This document shows, piece after piece, positions 8,174 through 16,006 of a stretch of DNA of 32,820 bases. Position 1 is the stretch's first letter. Every line of letters starts with the position of its first letter. The DNA comes from Bacteroides rodentium JCM 16496 (GTDB lineage Bacteria; Bacteroidota; Bacteroidia; Bacteroidales; Bacteroidaceae). The position numbers and the translations under genes were made by a program. Where the stretch lies: positions 1 to 32,820 of the forward strand of contig NZ_BAKJ01000048.1 in the NCBI RefSeq assembly GCF_000614125.1, in the 5' to 3' direction. The notes below the pieces were generated by a model. The model was not told where the DNA came from. It saw nothing but the letters and a program-made list of their open reading frames with translations, and ran no database searches.

Positions 8174-10617
8174 ATGAAACACTTATTCGCATTTCTGTAC
8201 CTTCTTGGAATTACCTTTTCTCTTTCTGCCCAATCCGTCCGCGAACGTATTTTGCTGGATGACGGCTGGCAGTTTGCCCTGGGCAATGCTTCCTCACCGG
8301 AGAAAGATTTCGGTTGCGGAACGGAGTACTTCAACTATCTGACCAAGGCGGCCTCTATCCATAACGAGGGACCTTACTCCCCCAAGTTCAATCCGGAGAA
8401 GTGGGGAGTGGCCTGGAAGACGGTGGACCTCCCGCACGACTGGGTGGTTGATTTGCCATACGCCAGAGAGGCGAGCCACAGCCATGGCTATAAAGCCGTC
8501 GGCTATAAATTCCCCGAAAACTCTGTGGGATGGTACCGGAAAAGTATCACTGTTCCGCAAGAGGACCTCGGCAAACATCTTTATCTCCAGTTCGACGGTA
8601 TCTTCCGTGATGCCCGTATCTGGATAAACGGTTTCTACCTGGGGCACGAACCGAGCGGCTATGCCACGCAGGTGTATGACATTACGGAATACTTGAATTA
8701 CGGAGAAGAGAATCTAATCTGTGTCCGTGCGGATGCCACGCTCGAGGAGGGCTGGTTTTACGAGGGTGCGGGCATCTACCGCCATGTGTGGCTGAACAAG
8801 ACGGCGCCGTTGCACGTGGCTCCTTTCGGAACCTTTGTGCACAGCACGCTGGCCGCACCTTTTGACAAGGCCAAGCTGACGATAGAGACCACTGTTGAAA
8901 ACTCCGGTCTGCAAACGGAGGACTACCGCCTCTGCCACATCCTCCGGGATGCCGACGGTAAGGAAGTGGCACGCTGTGAAACGGCCGGTAAGCCGGTACT
9001 GCCGAAAGACCGCCAGCTCACCGTCGGTGAAATAGCGCTGGACAAACCTCATCTTTGGAGTGTGGATACACCTTATTTATATACACTGTTTACGGAAGTC
9101 TATCAGCATGGCAAGTTGGTGGATGCTTATACCACTACTACGGGTATCCGCGACATCCGCTTCGATGCCGACAAGGGCTTCCTCCTGAACGGGCGGCCTC
9201 TGAAGCTGAAAGGTGTGAACATGCACCAAGACCACCCCGGAGTAGGTGTCGGCATTCCCGACGCTTTGCAGGTGTACAGGTTGAAGGAACTGAAGAAGTT
9301 CGGCTGCAATGCCTACCGCTCCAGCCATAACCCGATGACTCCCGAAATGCTCGATGCCTGCGACAGCCTCGGCATCCTTGTGATAGAGGAGAACCGTCTG
9401 ACGGGTGTCAACCAGGAACATACCCGCCTGCTGAAACGCATGATAGACCGCGACCGCAACCATCCGTGCATCATCCTTTGGAGCGTAGGCAACGAGGAGT
9501 GGGGCATCGAGTGGAAAGAAAGCGGTACACGCATTGCTGCCACGATGCGCGAATATTGCCACCGTTTCGACCCTACGCGCCCGATGACCGTTGCTTCGAG
9601 CAGTGGCCCTGCCATCTTGATTCCCGCAGACGTGGCCGGTTATAACTACATCCTTCAGAATCCAGTGGAGCAGCACCGCAAGGATTATCCCGACCGCCGT
9701 GCGCTCGGTTCGGAAGAGACTACGGGCTGCGGCACACGCGCATCTACTTCGATGCCCACGACAAAGGACACATGGTGGCGCACAACCGCAAGCCGAACGG
9801 GTCGGACAGCCTGCTGAACTGCATCGAGCGCGGCTGGAAGTTCTATGACGAACGCCCCTACCTGGCAGGCCTTTTCTATTGGACGGGTTTCGACTACCGC
9901 GGCGAACCCAACCCCATGAAGTTCCCGGCTACGGGCTCACAATTCGGCATTCTGGACTACTGCGGTTTCCCCAAGGACGAAGCTTGGTATCTGAAGTCCT
10001 GGTGGACGGACGAACCGGTGCTGCACATCCTTCCTCACTGGAACCTGCAAGGCCACGAAGGTGACAGCATCGACATCTGGGTATACAGCAACTGCGATGA
10101 GGTGGAACTGACCGTGAACGGCAAGAAGCTGGAGCGCAAACCGATGCCCCGAAACGGCCATCTTTCCTGGAAAGCCGTTTACCAGCCCGGTGCAGTGAAG
10201 GCTGTAGGCTATAAGAACGGCAGAAAAATATTGGCCCGTACTGTGGAGACTACCGGTGGCGCTGCCCGTATCTCCCTGACGGCAGACCGTCCCGTCATCC
10301 GGGCAGACCGCCGGGATGTGGCAGTGTGCCGCATTGAGTTGCAGGACAAGAAGAAACGTTTTGTCCCCACTGCCTGCAGCGACTTGACAATAACCGTCTC
10401 CGGTCCGGTACGCATCCTTGGGGTGGGGAATGGAGACCCCGCCTATCAGGCTACGGAACGTCCGGTCGACGCCGATGCCCGCGCCTATCGGGTAAAGGCA
10501 TTCAACGGACTTGCGCAGGTATTGCTGCAAAGTACCGGCGAAGCGGGAGAAGCCACGCTGACGGTCGTTTCGGAAAATCTGCCGGAAACTTCCTGCGTCT
10601 TGAAGTTGCAGAAGTAG
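8174..10617 (+). CDS. GH2 beta-galactosidase-type enzyme with C-terminal DUF4982-like region, frameshifted
   Basis: The signal peptide ends at SLSAQ (about residue 20), so the protein is secreted to the periplasm. A GH2 sugar-binding domain (VDLPHDW, GWYRKSITV, ARIWINGFYLG), an Ig-like domain and a TIM barrel (LKLKGVNMHQDHPG, NAYRSSHNP) follow. The acid/base is Glu441 (SVGNEEWG) and the nucleophile Glu514 (LGSEETTG). At 9740 one G is missing: CGC GGC ATC became CGC GCATC. The first frame ends at 9817 and the rest (IYFDAHDKGHMVAHN onward, including FYWTGFDYRGEP) runs in another frame to 10617. Repaired length is 814 residues. The C-terminal part (EVELTVNGKKL, then VGNGDPAY) matches the DUF4982 and Ig-like tail of Bacteroides GH2 galactosidases. 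Beta-galactosidase is most likely; another GH2 exo-activity cannot be excluded. Confidence 0.87.
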
Positions 10618-10632
10618 TAATCCCGAGGAACC

Positions 10633-10860
10633 CTATACTTAGTCTTCGCAAGTCCTATATCTATCCCCTTTAAGTATGGGACTGAGAGTAGAGAACATCC
10701 CCATGTAGTCTCCTAAAACACCCGGATGTATTACCCCAAAACATCCGGATGTTTTGGGGTAATACATGGGGATGTTTTGGGTGAAAACATCCGGGTGTTA
10801 TGAGTATTCAGTCCTATACTTAAAGGGGATAGGTATAGGGCTTATGAATACTAAGTATAG
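10633..10860. repeat. 228-bp nested palindromic element
   Basis: Outer arms of 53 bp (10633-10685 and 10808-10860) are inverted copies with 47 of 53 matches. The core holds a perfect 42-bp palindrome (10726-10767) and two further perfect inverted pairs: 10694-10707 with 10763-10776 (14 bp), and 10718-10729 with 10787-10798 (12 bp). These two pairs interleave. The words AAAACATCCGG and GGATGTTTTGGG each occur twice as direct repeats. It fills most of the 359-bp gap between the GH2 stop and the AraC-family start, and no coding potential is apparent. A fold-back or MITE-like element, or an unusually elaborate terminator/insulator, are both possible. Confidence 0.9.
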
Positions 10861-10946
10861 AGAGTTATTGTCTGAAACAGGAACATATAACAATTCTTAC
10901 CCCTAAATGTAACAAATTCTACTATTGTGAGATTAAAAAGAATGAG

Positions 10947-10954
10947 TATATTTG
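10947..10954 (+). promoter_or_regulatory. -7 box of the AraC-family regulator promoter
   Basis: TATATTTG fits TAnnTTTG. ATTG at 10924-10927, 19 bp upstream, is a weak -33 candidate. The leader would be only about 15-20 bases. TGATACTTT (10960-10968), the shared half-site of the locus, lies just downstream, where a bound regulator could block its own gene. Confidence 0.6.
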
Positions 10955-10976
10955 TGGCATGATACTTTTTTAACCA

Positions 10977-11870
10977 ATGCCTATGGAAAACCAGAACTAT
11001 ATCATGAGGGAGATAACCCCTCTGTCGGAACGTGACTGTTTCTATATTGCCGACCGTCACAAAACAGAATTTACCTACCCCATCCATTGTCACGCAGAAT
11101 ATGAGCTGAACTTCACGGAACATGCTTCCGGCGTCCGCCGTGTAGTAGGCGATTCTGCCGAAATTATCGGCGATTACGACCTGGTGCTGATAACCGGCAA
11201 GGAGTTGGAGCACGTATGGGAACAACATGAATGTGCTTCCGGAGATATCCGGGAGATTACCATCCAGTTCTCTCCCGACTTGTTCTTCGGGAGTGTCATC
11301 AACAAGAACCAGTTCGACAGTATCCGCCGGATGCTGGAGCGTGCACAGTGCGGGCTTAGTTTCCCCATGCAGGCCATCATGAAGGTATACAACTGGCTGG
11401 ATAAGCTGGCCTCCGAGGAGCAGGGCTTCTATGCCGTGATGAACTTCCTGCGCATCCTTTACGAACTTTCCCTCTATGACAATGCCCGGGTGCTGTCCAG
11501 CTCTTCGTTTGCCAAGATAGAGACGTTCTCGGACAGCCGCCGGGTACAGAAGGTGCAGAAATACATCTCCACCCACTATCAGGAGGATATCCGGCTCTCT
11601 GCATTGGCCGATATGGTGGGTATGACCCCGGTCTCTTTCAGCCGCTTCTTCCGTCTGCGCACCGGCAAGACGCTTTCCGAATACATTATCGATATCCGTC
11701 TGGGCTTTGCCACGCGTATGTTGGTAGACTCCACACGCACCATTGCAGAGGTGTGCTATGACTGCGGTTTCAACAATCTGTCCAATTTCAACCGTATGTT
11801 CAAGCGGAAGAAAGGATGCTCGCCGAAGGAATTCCGCGAAAATTATCGGAAAAAGAAGATTGTGATATGA
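10977..11870 (+). CDS. AraC-family transcriptional regulator with cupin-like sensor domain
   Basis: 297 residues. The N-terminal part (YIADRHKTEFTYPIHCHAEYEL, then GDYDLVLITGKELEHVW) has the His-rich beta-strand pattern of the AraC cupin sensor domain. The C-terminal 100 residues carry two helix-turn-helix motifs: LSALADMVGMTPVSFSRFFR and IAEVCYDCGFNNLSNFNRMF, followed by KKGCSPKEFRENY, the AraC signature end. Two in-frame ATGs (10977 and 10983) are possible starts. It sits between the GH2 and CE7 genes, each with its own promoter-like box, and is the only regulator in the window. No hybrid two-component sensor or ECF sigma/anti-sigma pair is present, so it is the best candidate for controlling this locus by sensing a mono- or oligosaccharide (inference). 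Confidence 0.93.
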   Translation: MPMENQNYIMREITPLSERDCFYIADRHKTEFTYPIHCHAEYELNFTEHASGVRRVVGDSAEIIGDYDLVLITGKELEHVWEQHECASGDIREITIQFSPDLFFGSVINKNQFDSIRRMLERAQCGLSFPMQAIMKVYNWLDKLASEEQGFYAVMNFLRILYELSLYDNARVLSSSSFAKIETFSDSRRVQKVQKYISTHYQEDIRLSALADMVGMTPVSFSRFFRLRTGKTLSEYIIDIRLGFATRMLVDSTRTIAEVCYDCGFNNLSNFNRMFKRKKGCSPKEFRENYRKKKIVI

Positions 11871-11904
11871 TAAGAAAGTATCAGTACCCTTGACTGAAAG
11901 TGCC

Positions 11905-11912
11905 TATTTTTG
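11905..11912 (+). promoter_or_regulatory. -7 box of the CE7 esterase promoter
   Basis: TATTTTTG fits TAnnTTTG, 30 bp before the ATG at 11943. The half-site AAAGTATCA (11875-11883) lies about 22 bp upstream of it, close to the -33 region. Confidence 0.5.
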
Positions 11913-11942
11913 CACCGATGATTAATACTAATATCTGATATT

Positions 11943-13232
11943 ATGAAAAGAATTTTTTCCTTATTCTTATGCCTGCTGTACGTATGTGCTGTGACGGCGC
12001 AGATACGCGGCAATGAAATCCGGGTAGTCGTTTCGCCCGACCACGACGATTGGGTGTATCGTCTGAATGAGAAATGTACGTTTACCGTCCGGGTGCTGAA
12101 GGCACAGAACCTCTTGCCCGGTGTCAAGATTGACTATGAACTGGGCCCCGAAATGTATCCCGCTGAAGTAAAGAAAGACGTGGTGCTGAAAGACGGCACC
12201 CTGAAGCTGCAAGGCACGATGAAGACTGCAGGCTTCTTGCGTTGCAAGGTCAAGGCGCATGTGGATGGGCGTACTTACGAAGGACTTGCCACATCGGCCT
12301 ATGCTCCCGAGCAGCTGCAACCCGTGACGACGCTTCCTGCCGATTTCCAATCTTATTGGGCAAACACCTTGGCCGAGGCACGCAAGACCCCGTTGAACCC
12401 TACGATGACCTTGCTTCCCGAACGTTGCACGGAAACGGATAATGTATATCACGTCAGCTTCCAGACCAAACCCTGGGGAGGACGTTTCTACGGTATCCTC
12501 AGCATTCCCAAGAAAGAAGGGAAGTATCCGGCTCTGCTGCGTGTGCCCGGTGCGGGTGTCCGCCCTTATGCGGGAGATACGTATACGGCTCCGGGGAAAG
12601 TGATTACATTGGAAGTGGGTATCCACGGCATTCCCGTCACGATGCAGCAGTCTGTATATGATGCGCTGGCAGGTGGGGCGCTGAGCAATTACTGGACGTT
12701 CGGTCGCGACAACCGGGATGCTTCTTACTATAACCGTGTGGTGGTAGGCGCTTTGCGTGCTGTGGATTTTATCTGTTCGCTGCCGCAGTACAACGGGAAA
12801 GCGCTGGGCGTTACGGGCTCCAGCCAGGGCGGTGCCTTGTCTGTGATTACGGCGGCTCTTGATTCACGCGTTACTTTCCTGGCGGCTGTTCATCCTGCCC
12901 TGTGCGACCACGAAGCGTTCTTCAAGAAGCGTGCTTGCGGCTGGCCCCATTATTTCTATTATTACGGCGCTCCCGATGAAAAGCAGCTCGAAACGGTGCG
13001 TTATTATGATACGGCAAACTTTGCCCGCCTGCTGAATGTGCCCGGCTGGTTCAGTTGGGGGTATAACGATGAGGTCTGTCCTCCCACTTCCATGTATGCA
13101 GCCTACAATGTGATTACTTCTCCGAAGGAATTGCATCCTTATCTGGAAACCGGGCATTATTGGTATCAGGAACAGTGGGATGAATGGCTGGGCTGGATAC
13201 GGAGACAACTCACCACAGATTACACGGATTGA
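11943..13232 (+). CDS. CE7-type acetyl (xylan) esterase with N-terminal domain
   Basis: 429 residues with a signal peptide (ending CAVTAQ). An N-terminal beta-sandwich of about 110 residues precedes an alpha/beta-hydrolase domain of the AXE1/CE7 family. The catalytic triad is visible: Ser294 in GVTGSSQGGALS, Asp376 in SWGYNDEVCPPTS and His405 in LETGHYWYQ. The RGFGD-like family motif appears as FGRDNRDASYYN. CE7 enzymes remove acetyl groups from plant polysaccharides and oligosaccharides; here the likely substrate is acetylated glucomannan fragments (inference). The last seven residues (LTTDYTD) and the stop codon lie inside the left arm of the repeat at 13211-13300, so the natural C-terminus has been replaced or extended by repeat DNA. 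Confidence 0.9.
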   Translation: MKRIFSLFLCLLYVCAVTAQIRGNEIRVVVSPDHDDWVYRLNEKCTFTVRVLKAQNLLPGVKIDYELGPEMYPAEVKKDVVLKDGTLKLQGTMKTAGFLRCKVKAHVDGRTYEGLATSAYAPEQLQPVTTLPADFQSYWANTLAEARKTPLNPTMTLLPERCTETDNVYHVSFQTKPWGGRFYGILSIPKKEGKYPALLRVPGAGVRPYAGDTYTAPGKVITLEVGIHGIPVTMQQSVYDALAGGALSNYWTFGRDNRDASYYNRVVVGALRAVDFICSLPQYNGKALGVTGSSQGGALSVITAALDSRVTFLAAVHPALCDHEAFFKKRACGWPHYFYYYGAPDEKQLETVRYYDTANFARLLNVPGWFSWGYNDEVCPPTSMYAAYNVITSPKELHPYLETGHYWYQEQWDEWLGWIRRQLTTDYTD

Positions 13233-13300
13233 CACAAAAAAAACTTAGTCTGCTGATAATCAGTGATGCTTGTCTGTGCAAATCTGTGTAATCTGTGGTG
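13211..13300. repeat. Inverted repeat of the CACCACAGATTACAC type
   Basis: The 26-bp arms (13211-13236 and 13275-13300) match in 23 positions, and the spacer contains CTGATAATCAG (13253-13263), a smaller palindrome. The arm core GATTACACGGATT parallels GATTACGCGGAAT at 2091-2103, suggesting one repeat family. It overlaps the end of the CE7 gene and could form its 3' hairpin. Confidence 0.85.
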
Positions 13301-13373
13301 AATTCTGACACACTCCCTAGGGAGAGGCCGATGATTTGATAATATAGTATCATCTTTTATAGAGTTGGCTGCG

Positions 13374-13381
13374 TATCTTTG
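13374..13381 (+). promoter_or_regulatory. -7 box of the GH5_7 mannanase promoter
   Basis: TATCTTTG fits TAnnTTTG, 23 bp before the ATG at 13405. TAGTATCA (13345-13352), the shared half-site, lies about 20 bp upstream, around the -33 position. Confidence 0.55.
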
Positions 13382-13404
13382 TGTATCGCTTAAATACTGA
13401 TAAT

Positions 13405-14697
13405 ATGAAGAAACAATTCCTTTTACTGACAGTACTTTTATTCCTTTTAGGAGCATGTGCCCCTAGGCCTGCGGAGCATTCGTTTATTAAGGTCAATGCT
13501 GATGGACAGTTCGTTCGCGACGGGAAACCCTATTATTTTGTAGGTGCCAATTTCTGGTACGGTGCCATTCTTGGTTCCGAAGGCGAAGGCGGCAATCGTG
13601 AACGGCTACATAAGGAGTTGGACTTCCTGAAAAGTATTGGCATCAACAACCTGCGCGTATTGGTGGGTGCCGACGGTGAAAATGGCATAAAGACACGGGT
13701 AGAGCCTTCTTTGCAAGTGGCACCGGGCGTCTATAATGATACTATTTTAGCCGGATTGGATTATTTTATGAATGAACTGCGTGAACGTGATATGACGGCT
13801 GTCCTCTATTTGAACAATTCCTGGGAATGGAGCGGTGGCTATTCCGTTTACCTGCAATGGTCCGGACACGGTGATGCCGTGGTACCTGCCGTAGACGGAT
13901 GGCCCGCCTATATGGAGTACGTCAAGCAGTTCCCCCAATCAGACAGCGCGAAGGCCTTGTTCGCCAATCATGTCAACTATATTGTCTCGCGAACTAATAG
14001 GTATAATCAGATAAGGTATGTGGACGACCCCACTATTATGTCCTGGCAGATTGGGAACGAGCCTCGCGCTTTCTCCGACGAGAACAAGGAGCCGTTTGCC
14101 CGCTGGATGGCCGATGTGGCTGCACAAATCAAGTCGCTCGACCCTCATCACATGGTGTCTTCCGGCAGCGAGGGCTCGTGGGGATGCGAAATGGATATGA
14201 GTCTTTTCGAGAAGATTCATGCCGACCCCAACATCAATTATCTGAATATCCACATCTGGCCTTACAACTGGAGTTGGGTGAAAGCGGACAGCCTGACGGA
14301 ACTTCTTCCGCGTGCCAAGGAAAATACTAAGAAGTATATAGATGACCACATGGTCATTGCCCGGAAGTACAGCAAGCCGATTGTACTGGAGGAGTTCGGT
14401 TTTCCCCGTGACGGCTTCAGCTTCTCCAAAGAGGCACCGACCACTGCCCGCGATGAATATTACCGTTATGTATTCGACCTTATCCGCCAGGACCGTGAGA
14501 GCGGCGGACTCTTTGCCGGATGCAACTTCTGGGCATGGGGCGGTTTTGCCGGACAAACGCCCGGTCATGTATTCTGGGAAAAGGGGGATGACTATACCGG
14601 TGACCCGGCTCAAGAACAACAAGGACTGAACTCTGTCTTTGCCACAGACAGCACTGTTGAAATAATTAAAGCGGAAAACCGGAAGTTGCAAGATTAA
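13405..14697 (+). CDS. GH5 subfamily 7 endo-beta-1,4-mannanase, lipoprotein
   Basis: 430 residues from the ATG at 13405 (MKKQFLLLTVLLFLLGAC). The in-frame GTG at 13381 overlaps the -7 box and is rejected. The lipoprotein Cys is residue 18, so it is membrane-anchored, probably on the cell surface. A GH5 TIM barrel starts at FIKVNADGQFVRDGKPYYFV. The acid/base is Glu219 (SWQIGNEPR) and the nucleophile Glu330 (PIVLEEFGFPRD); NIHIWPYNW and the C-terminal FWAWGGFAG are typical of mannanase subfamily 7. The reaction is internal cleavage of beta-1,4-mannosyl bonds in mannan, galactomannan or glucomannan. It is followed after 108 bp by a second, different GH5 gene. High confidence in family and activity class. 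Confidence 0.93.
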   Translation: MKKQFLLLTVLLFLLGACAPRPAEHSFIKVNADGQFVRDGKPYYFVGANFWYGAILGSEGEGGNRERLHKELDFLKSIGINNLRVLVGADGENGIKTRVEPSLQVAPGVYNDTILAGLDYFMNELRERDMTAVLYLNNSWEWSGGYSVYLQWSGHGDAVVPAVDGWPAYMEYVKQFPQSDSAKALFANHVNYIVSRTNRYNQIRYVDDPTIMSWQIGNEPRAFSDENKEPFARWMADVAAQIKSLDPHHMVSSGSEGSWGCEMDMSLFEKIHADPNINYLNIHIWPYNWSWVKADSLTELLPRAKENTKKYIDDHMVIARKYSKPIVLEEFGFPRDGFSFSKEAPTTARDEYYRYVFDLIRQDRESGGLFAGCNFWAWGGFAGQTPGHVFWEKGDDYTGDPAQEQQGLNSVFATDSTVEIIKAENRKLQD

Positions 14698-14745
14698 ACC
14701 TGTCCTTTTCGTGTAATCCCTGCCTGAAAATTAGAATGTAAGCGT

Positions 14746-14763
14746 GTACAAAGGCGTTTGTAC
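14746..14763 (+). other. Short hairpin before the GH5_2 gene
   Basis: GTACAAA (14746-14752) pairs with TTTGTAC (14757-14763) around a four-base loop, in the 108-bp gap between the two GH5 genes. The tail is not T-rich enough for a convincing terminator; an operator or a processing site is possible. Confidence 0.4.
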
Positions 14764-14805
14764 TGTTATTAAGAAAGATGTATAACTCTAAATACTAAGT
14801 ATGAT

Positions 14806-15777
14806 ATGAAAAGCATATGGAAAGTTATGTTGGCGGTTTGTTGCCTGGGTATGACCATTGGTTGTGGAGCAAACCCGTCGAAGAATGAAAATATAGAGGA
14901 AACGCTGCCGGCATTGGTGGTCAATGGTACGCAGCTGATGAATGCCGAAGGCGACACGGTGGTATTGCACGGTGTCAGCTATGGCTGGCATCAGTTCTGG
15001 CCCCGTTTCTACAATGCCTCTTCGGTTGCTTATCTGGTCAATGACTGGGGCGCACAAGTGCTTCGGGCCTCTATGGGGGTGGATTTGGATAGCGCCTGCT
15101 ATGTGAACAAGCCCGAGTTCGGTATCGAGTGTGTTACGAAGGTGGTGGATGCCGCTATCGAGAACGGCGTTTACGTCATCATCGACTGGCATAGCCACAA
15201 TCTGCGGCAGGAAGAAGCAAAGGAATTCTTCACCCAAATGGCTACCCGTTACAAAGGGGTTCCTAATGTCATCTATGAGGTTTTCAACGAACCGGTGGAA
15301 GACAGTTGGGAGCAGGTGAAGGCATACTCTGTGGAGGTTATCAAGACGATTCGTGCCATAGAGCCGGATGCCGTTATCCTCGTCGGTTGTCCGCATTGGG
15401 ACCAGGACATCCATTTGGCAGCAGACGATCCTATTACCGGATATGACAATATAATGTATACACTTCACTTTTATGCCAATACCCACGGACAGTGGCTGCG
15501 CGACCGCGCCGACTATGCTCTGGGCAAGGGCTTGCCGATTTTCGTTTCCGAATGTGCCGGTATGGAGGCAAGCGGGGACGGCCCCATCAGTAAAGAAGAG
15601 TGGGGAAATTGGCTGGACTGGATGCAGCGGCATTCCATCAGCTGGGTGGCCTGGTCTTTGTCTGACAAGGATGAGACTTGCTCCATGTTCTATCCGTCGG
15701 CTTCTTCCGAGGGAAACTGGAAAGATGCAGACATGAAGGAATGGGGAAGAATGGTACGGGACGAACTGAAGAAATGA
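14806..15777 (+). CDS. GH5 subfamily 2-like endo-beta-1,4-glucanase, lipoprotein
   Basis: 323 residues with a lipoprotein signal and Cys20 (GMTIGCGANP). The catalytic domain has the order seen in GH5_2 cellulases: TVVLHGVSYGWHQFWPRFYN, then VIIDWHSHN, then NVIYEVFNEPVEDSW with acid/base Glu162, YTLHFYANTHG, and IFVSECAG with nucleophile Glu249, ending in SWVAWSLSDKDETCSMF. The whole protein is little more than the barrel, with no added binding module. It would cut beta-1,4-glucosyl bonds; in this locus it probably attacks the glucosyl sites of glucomannan, giving the products used by GH94 (inference). Mixed-linkage glucan or cellulose fragments are alternative substrates. Confidence 0.92.
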   Translation: MKSIWKVMLAVCCLGMTIGCGANPSKNENIEETLPALVVNGTQLMNAEGDTVVLHGVSYGWHQFWPRFYNASSVAYLVNDWGAQVLRASMGVDLDSACYVNKPEFGIECVTKVVDAAIENGVYVIIDWHSHNLRQEEAKEFFTQMATRYKGVPNVIYEVFNEPVEDSWEQVKAYSVEVIKTIRAIEPDAVILVGCPHWDQDIHLAADDPITGYDNIMYTLHFYANTHGQWLRDRADYALGKGLPIFVSECAGMEASGDGPISKEEWGNWLDWMQRHSISWVAWSLSDKDETCSMFYPSASSEGNWKDADMKEWGRMVRDELKK

Positions 15778-15831
15778 CCCTTTCGGGAAGAAACAATATG
15801 ATTTAACCATTAATAATTTAAGAAAAAAATG

Positions 15832-15845
15832 TGCCTATGGGAAAA
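15832..15845 (+). promoter_or_regulatory. TGCCTATGGGAAAA leader motif before susC1
   Basis: TGCCTATGGGAAAA follows TTTAACC (15802-15808) in the 229-bp gap before susC1. Similar pairs of words occur at 26684-26720 before susC2 and at 10969-10990 at the start of the AraC-family gene. The ATG at 15829 opens a short frame that stops at 15864. Function unknown. Confidence 0.4.
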
Positions 15846-15889
15846 AAAGAAAACGATACTATGAAGACATGAATAGTTTGGAAGCAAGT

Positions 15890-15934
15890 CTAAGTGTCAA
15901 GACCTTGATGCCATATCAGGGCTTCTTGACTTAG
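15890..15934 (+). other. Long imperfect hairpin in the susC1 leader
   Basis: CTAAGTGTCAAGACCTTGAT (15890-15909) pairs with 15915-15934 (ATCAGGG...CTTGACTTAG) with a few bulges around a short loop. It is followed by the fairly T-rich TCTCATTATTGTT. It may terminate the upstream GH5 transcript or act as an attenuator for the SusC1 operon; no clear -7 box is seen downstream. Confidence 0.5.
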
Positions 15935-16006
15935 TCTCATTATTGTTAACTAAAAAAATCTTCTTTTGGGAGGTTTTGTGTTTGTATTAAATCTAAGAAA
16001 TACAGT

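Noticed and set aside
7953..8192. 80-codon upstream extension of the GH94 frame
   Set aside because: Crosses the divergent promoter and overlaps the start of the GH2 gene; the start at 7952 gives the typical N-terminus.
8093..8553. Similar words TACCGGAAAA and AAGTATCACTGT in the GH2 promoter and again inside the GH2 gene at about 8533-8553
   Set aside because: The internal copy encodes the ordinary GH2 sequence WYRKSITV; short enough to be coincidence.
14788..15810. 340-codon minus-strand frame opposite the GH5_2 gene
   Set aside because: The plus strand carries both catalytic Glu motifs of GH5; the antisense frame has none.
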